Of a DNA stretch of 64,000 nt, positions 59,048-64,000 are shown one piece after another. The stretch covers positions 16,304,001 through 16,368,000 of the forward strand of contig OX359273.1 in the NCBI GenBank assembly GCA_947179155.2. The letters run 5' to 3'. The notes below the pieces were generated by a model. That model ran no database searches and had not been told where the DNA came from. It was given only the letters and a program-made list of their open reading frames with translations. Numbering within the stretch: the first letter of the stretch is position 1; each line of letters starts with the position of its first letter. The position numbers and the translations under genes were made by a program. This stretch comes from Hedera helix. Its lineage: Eukaryota > Streptophyta > Magnoliopsida > Apiales > Araliaceae.

Positions 59048-60200
59048 TTGATTGTAGTTATATATTGTCAAAGGTAGAAAATATTTTGAGATATTTGGTA
59101 CATTGCTAAATATCCAAATCATTAAGTTACGTAAAGAAGAAAGTTTAATTGAATTAAACCAAGGTAAGAGTCCATTGGTGATTAAATATTAGACAACTTA
59201 TAAAATATAGGTTGTATGAAGAGCGCAAAGTATTGGTGAAAGATGGTTAAGCGTACCCGATATGTCCAACTAGGGTTGGGCTAGGGGTTTTGTCCGGAAC
59301 TTAAGGGTTCGTTTGTCGGACATCTTAAGAATTAATAATTTAAAGTTAGAGTCTTATATAAAGGCTAAGTAATAGTCATTATATCTAATGATTATTTCAA
59401 TTTCCTATATAAATTGTAGGTTGAACGCAAGACGCAAATAAGCGTAATTGGTAGAAGCGAACCAGGCAAGTTTTTCAGATATTGTTGCTATGTGTATAAC
59501 TGTTGTGTGTGCACTTGAAGCCTGTGAGAATTTGAATTAAATATGTTTCTGTGAAATCATATGATGTGTGTTGATTCTATATGTTAGAAAACCTGAATTA
59601 ATTGAATAAGTTGAACTGTATGCCATGTATTCATTCCAATGCATGATCAGTATGTTGCATGAATAAATGCAAAGCATGAGAAACATGATGCATTCATATA
59701 ATGTAATGCATGAAGTATGAGAAGAATGTATAAACATAAACTAAGTGTTATGTGCTATCTGTTAGACTTGTTGAGCCGTCGTGCTCACTCTTGCCTAAAC
59801 CAACATTTTCAGATAAGGCTAGTTACCTGAAGTTCTCGATAAAGAACAAGGAACAGGAAAACATATTACTTCCATTGAAGATCTAAATATCTATTATAGA
59901 TATCAGTCCGAATTGGACAGGTAAATGATTGCGTAGCATAAGATATTGTTGGTACGTTATATGAGTGTTAAATACTCAAGTTGATTGTAATAGAATGTCG
60001 TATCAGGTATGATATTAAGACATACTAAGAATGTATAAAGATTTCGATTCTGGAATAGAAAGAGATGTTGTAAAATTGTAAATAAAAGGTTATTTACCAA
60101 TTATAATATTGTTGTAATTCATGAACAATAAGGAAAAGGTTGTACTCGTGTTGAACCGAATCCGAGGTTCAAGGAACCCGGATTTGGGGTCGTCACAAGT

Positions 60201-60212
60201 TGGTATCAGAGC
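60201..60212 (+). other. Primer-binding site of L4 (initiator tRNA-Met)
   Basis: TGGTATCAGAGC three bases after the 5' LTR, complementary to the 3' end of plant initiator methionine tRNA, the usual PBS of Tekay and many other plant LTR elements. Confidence 0.88.
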
Positions 60213-62360
60213 TGATAGGTTATAAACCTTAGGTAAGAGTACCTTAGGCTATAACCGTGTAGAAAATAAGTAAAATGGTAAATGAATAAACTCAGGAAGA
60301 GTTTAAGTAATAAAAGATGAATTTGGAAAATTCATATATAGAAGATTATCCAAAGATGGATTTGAGAAGAATGAAAAAGGTCATGTTGTACCTAATTTGA
60401 AGAAATGATAGAAAATATCTTATGATAAGATTTTGAGAAGCATAAAGAAAAAAAGCTAATAAGGTCATGAAATGATCTAGAGAGATGAACTCGTAATGAG
60501 GCAGATGTGCTAAAATATGAATGGATAAAATTCGTATTCAGTTAAGAAAAATTAGTGGTTTGTGGGTTTTTAATTGAGGACTCATATTAGTGGTTGAGTT
60601 GTACGATTCCTTGTATGGGCAGGGAATTTGTGCTTTGGTTTTAGAACCGCTTAGCTTCCTATATTAATATAGTGGTTGAGTTGAACGAACCCTTGTATGG
60701 GCGGGGGCTATGATATGTCAGCGAACCAATTTGGGAGATGCTGCTGCGAAACTTGGCACGATCAGTGTGTATCGTAGAATAAACGTATGCACTGATGGCA
60801 GGTGTTCCTTACAGTGTTGAAGAGTTGGGAAACTGATGTATTTGTTCTTGGTTTAACGACCGCTTAACTTTCTATATTGATTAGTGGCCGAGTTGACCAA
60901 TTTCTTGTATGGGCGGGAGATTGTGTTTGGTTTGACGACCACTTAGCTTCCTATAGTGATAATCGATTGAAACCTGGTGTCGCGCTATTTGTTATATGAA
61001 TGTTGGAAAGGTGATTCTTTTCTCATGTATAATGAATAGGTAGAGGATGTTAAGTTAAGTTCGTGTTCTGAGAACCGACACGCATGGAAAGTTCGTGACT
61101 CATAGTTATGTGGTGGAACCCCTCAGCGAATGGGCGACTTTGGCCTGACTAGGACAAGTTCCTCAAACCATATGATTGTGGTAAGTTCCTGAACCCAAAT
61201 ACGTGGTGAGTTTGATGAACAGTGAGTATGGATAGAGTTAAGTAGTCAGGTTAAGGCTATACTAGATATAGCTATTAAGCTGGAAAAGAATGTGGAGGAA
61301 AAATTTGAGGTGTTTTGAGGTTTTAGGATATTCCAAATCCTCTAGCTATGCTAGACTTTGAAATTCTTAAAATCGTGCTAAATTCGCACTGTTGTGCTTT
61401 TGAAAAGACAAATGTATTTTTAGAAATCATTAATGCACTTAGTGCAAAGATGATAAACGATGGAGTCATCAATGCAGAATAACCTAGTGTTGGATGTATT
61501 TTTAAGCCCACTATGGAATGATGTAATATGACAAAGTCAAAATGATTTTCAGTATTTTGAAACGTTTAAAGAAGAGTCTATGCTAATTGTTTCGGCTAGA
61601 CAAATTGATTTGAAAATATCAAAATGTATTTATAAAATCATCACACGCCATTAAAGCCATGGTGCAGAGATGAAAAAGACGGAATCCTCAACGCACTGTT
61701 GCAACGGTGCGGTATCATGAAGTCCTATAAATGAATTTTAGTTACTTTAACTAATCTGAAATGATTTTTGAGTCGTAATATATGAACAGTTCAATGATGT
61801 GAGTCTATGTCATTTATTTTGACTGGACACTTTTTGGTCAGAAATGACTCAAGTTTTATTTTCCAATCCAACTTATGCTGGAGCGGAATTTTGTAGTAAG
61901 TCTGAGGTGAACAACCCCATAATGGGGGATATGTCAGAGCCATGAATAAAGAACCCGCGAGGGGGCGCCCAACAGTGGTGGCATGCTGATATGGGTTGGT
62001 AAATCCAAAGAGTTCGACCCCGAGAGAAGTCGTTGTGCACAGCGCTAGAGTACGATAGGCTGATCACCTAGCGTACGAAACCATTGTGGTATGTTTTCAG
62101 TCTTTGTGATTGATAAACATTCTCGCAGTATGTTCACAGTCTTTATGACTCCTCAGAATAGTATGAAAGTTTTAATGAATATTTTGATTTTCAATTTATT
62201 CTTTTGTAAGATATTGATTTTTAATTTATTCTTCTGCAAGATATTCCATTGTTCTGGAATTGTGAAAAGTATGAACTTCCTAGAAAAGGGTGGTCATAGA
62301 ATTTGATGAGTAAAGAGATATTCTCAGTGATGAAAAACTGGTAGAAATGAGTATGATGAA
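60213..62360 (+). other. L4 internal region, noncoding
   Basis: About 2.1 kb without a credible ORF on either strand. It contains diverged repeats (60541-60970) with the recurring phrase TTGTATGGGC(A/G)GG and CGACC(A/G)CTTAGCTTCCTAT. The part 61880-62080 is GC-richer. No gag zinc knuckle or pol motif found. Confidence 0.7.
60541..60970. repeat. Diverged repeats in the L4 internal region
   Basis: About three to four copies of a unit around 100 bp or less, each with a TAGTGG(T/C)(T/C)GAGTTG word, TTGTATGGGCGGG and, usually, CGCTTAGCTTCCTATA. Spacing is irregular (about 60590, 60670, 60880, 60940). Confidence 0.6.
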
Positions 62361-62395
62361 ATTTCGGGGACGAAATTCTTATAAGAAGGGGTGAA
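62361..62395 (+). other. Conserved 3' end and polypurine tract of L4
   Basis: TTTCGGGGACGAAATTCTTA followed by TAAGAAGGGGTGAA directly before the 3' LTR. The GGGGACGAAATT word is diagnostic for the 3' end of Tekay/Del-type Gypsy elements and is shared with T5. Confidence 0.85.
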
Positions 62396-64000
62396 TGTAA
62401 TATCCCAGATAATTTCAAGATTTTAAATAATATCTTAATTGATTTTATTAAAGGTTAAGGTTTAAACCTAGAAGGTGAGAAGTGAGATGTGTAGAATTTG
62501 GGTAAATATTTTTTTTTTAACATAATGTATTTGTTAGAAATTAAATGTGAGAATATTGTAAGGATGCATATAGAGAATTTATTAAAGAAATAAATTCAAT
62601 TGAGAAGTAAATACGGTTATAAGGATATATATACATAGTTATATATTCCTAGAGTTGTGCTTGTTAGCCAAATACGAAGATGAGTAAATTTAATACTTAA
62701 TTAAACTAATAAATTAATTAGTTTAAATATAAAGTCATGAAATATAATTAATTATATTAATTATATTAGTTATGAGTTAAAGTTGTGGAAAATTTAGAAT
62801 GATTGTCTAGAATGACAATATTAAGAAGTTAATTAATTAAGTAATTAACTTAATTATTAAGTTGTGGTATAGAGCCCAATATTGATTTAATTGACTAGTA
62901 CAATGAAATGGTGTAGCAAGCCCAATGGTAATGTAGAGAAGTCCAATGATGGGATTTAATTTTTAAGCCCAATGATCTAATTAAATTGTGTCAAACCTTA
63001 GCTCAATGAATTAATTATGGTAGCCCAACTTAGAGTTTAATTGTTTTAATTGTTGGGAGCCCTAAAGGAATTAATCTAGTAGATTAATATTTAAGGAAAT
63101 TAAAGTGTGAATTGGATTATATAATTTGTCCAAGGAAAGTATTGAATTAAGTTTAATAAAGGAAGTCCGATTAATGGATTTATTAAATTAACGGACTAAC
63201 CTAAGCTTTTATTTGGGAGAAACCCTAATTAAATATTCAATTAGTATTGAATATGACAAGTCTAATTGGATTATGTAAGTTAAATTTAATTTGATTATTA
63301 AATTGTTCCTTAATTATTTAAACAAGCCAATTAATTAAATTAAGTGATGGACTTGTGAAATATTCTATGTGATTGGGTAATTTATTAATCTAGCCCAAAG
63401 TTTTAATTTATTGGGAGCCTAGTAAATTAATTTAGTAGCCCAACATTTTCAATGGATCAAAGGAGTATAGTTGGCCCAAATGAATTTAATTCCAAGCCCA
63501 AATTTTGACCCAATGGAGCAAGCTTCTAGAAGGCATTAAATTATTAAATTATGCAATAAAAATAAATGAAAATTGGGCAAATTAATGGGGCATGACCGGT
63601 GGTATGGTGGAGGAGTGTGGACTCCAAAAGTTTATTTATTTTGGTTGTTTATATTGAGTGTGGAACACTCCATTTAATTCCTTGCATTTTTGGAAAAAGC
63701 TAGATGTCCATTCTATACATATAGGTGTTATATGTATAGATTTAATCTACTATAAATATAAGTCTTAGCTCACTTTGGTAGGAGTTTAATAATTTTGCTA
63801 GAGAGCCTATTTTATTGTGAGTGAATAATAAGTGAGTTAACTCGGTGAGTTAAAGAAAAATGGTAGTGAGTTAGTGAGTTCTTTAGTGAGTTACTACCGA
63901 GTCAAGTGAGCCAAGTCTAATTCTTCAAGAGGAGTGTGCTTGGATGTCATCTAACTCCATCATCTATCTTTGGAAGGAGAGAAAAGTAGCTCACAAGTCT
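62396..64000 (+). repeat. 3' LTR of L4, partial (runs off window)
   Basis: Starts TGTAATATCCCAGATAATTT. Offset from the 5' LTR is 6657 throughout (64000 aligns with 57343), so there are no indels over 1605 bp. Confidence 0.92.

Larger units (their letters stand above)
55739..60197 (+). repeat. 5' LTR of L4
   Basis: TGTAATATCCCAGATAATTT to GTCGTCACA. Contains eight (T/A/G)GCCCAA motifs at 56215-56845, TATA box at 57094, two GGGCCGGGGCCC words at 57948-57991, a (GGGTC)n stretch at 58026-58070 and a 15-16-unit minisatellite. Confidence 0.9.
32842..64000 (-). mobile_element. T5: gag-only Tekay-type Gypsy element, heavily interrupted, continues past window
   Basis: Minus strand. Pieces: 3' LTR 32842-33491 and ~38476-40819; PPT and internal 40820-41440; 46298-47780; 55662-55738; then beyond the LARD insertion L4, outside the window. 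3'-flank target copy CAATC (32837-32841). The PPT region (GGGGATGAAATTCTTATAAG on the minus strand) is the conserved 3' end of Tekay/Del chromoviruses. About 1.26 kb separates gag from the PPT, with no pol at all, so this is a non-autonomous derivative. Confidence 0.78.
55739..64000 (+). mobile_element. L4: young LARD-like element (no genes), continues past window
   Basis: 5' LTR 55739-60197 (4459 bp), internal 60198-62395 (2198 bp), 3' LTR from 62396, cut by the window end. TSD GATCC on the left. PBS for initiator tRNA-Met and a Tekay-type PPT frame an internal region without gag or pol. Long LTRs with a short noncoding interior fit the LARD class. The visible 1605 bp of the 3' LTR match the 5' LTR without length difference and without any mismatch in the lines I compared, so the insertion is very recent and was presumably mobilised by an autonomous Tekay-type relative. 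Confidence 0.88.

Noticed and set aside
50032..60197. S3 and the L4 5' LTR as the two LTRs of one larger element
   Set aside because: S3 has its own perfect TSD (CATAC) and L4 a different one (GATCC), and the internal stretch between them is Copia-2 LTR.
60213..62360. Degraded gag or pol in the L4 interior
   Set aside because: No zinc knuckle, YVDD or DDE-like motif in any frame that I could follow; the LTRs are too young for decay to have erased a coding region since insertion.

Overview
The window is plant (angiosperm, probably eudicot) intergenic heterochromatin, made essentially entirely of nested LTR retrotransposons. I see no host gene, rRNA, tRNA or CRISPR array. The plant assignment rests on plant-only lineages (Ty3/Gypsy Tat, Athila-like and Tekay-like, plus Ty1/Copia), a Plant Mobile Domain protein, CTATAAATA-type LTR promoters, plant tRNA primer-binding sites and telo-box-like TTTAGGG. 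The species cannot be named from the sequence.

Layout, resolved from LTR ends and target-site duplications (TSDs). The outermost element is a decayed Copia element on the minus strand (Copia-1: 1-714, 22983-23300, 30092-32841). Into it went three elements. (a) A ~4.16-kb minus-strand solo LTR (S1: 715-1472 and 19582-22982; TSD GTTAA/GTCAA), which was later hit by a complete 18.1-kb Tat-lineage Gypsy element (1473-19576, TSD ACTAC). (b) An Athila-like gag-only element on the plus strand (TR-GAG1: 23301-30086, TSD TAAAT). (c) A Tekay-type gag-only element on the minus strand (T5: from 32842 past the right window edge). T5 in turn carries a second, truncated Athila-like gag-only element (TR-GAG2: 33492 to ~38475), a 4.85-kb solo LTR (S2: 41446-46292, TSD GAACC), a deleted Copia element (Copia-2: 47781-55656, TSD CTCCG/CTCTG) that itself holds a 4.07-kb solo LTR (S3: 50032-54097, TSD CATAC), and a very young LARD-like element (L4: 55739 to beyond 64000, TSD GATCC at its left side) with 4.46-kb LTRs and a 2.2-kb internal region without genes.

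The most informative element is the Tat element. On the minus strand it has gag-protease, an apparent in-frame spliceosomal intron, then RT, a degenerate RNase H, a second (archaeal-type) RNase H and integrase. These are nearly intact apart from one stop codon in the integrase zinc finger. Between pol and its 3' LTR it carries, on the opposite strand, a three-exon Plant Mobile Domain gene and a second cargo gene resembling the plant DUF7745 family, preceded by a 36-bp tandem-repeat array. The few LTR differences make it a recent insertion.

The long-LTR Tekay-type group (T5, S2, S3, L4) shows block-wise mosaic LTRs, an expandable 39-bp palindromic minisatellite and clusters of TGGGCY motifs. 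T5 keeps only gag and L4 keeps no gene, so both must depend on an autonomous relative elsewhere. Everything coding here is retrotransposon protein; how the parts cooperate is the retrotransposon life cycle plus the unexplained antisense cargo.
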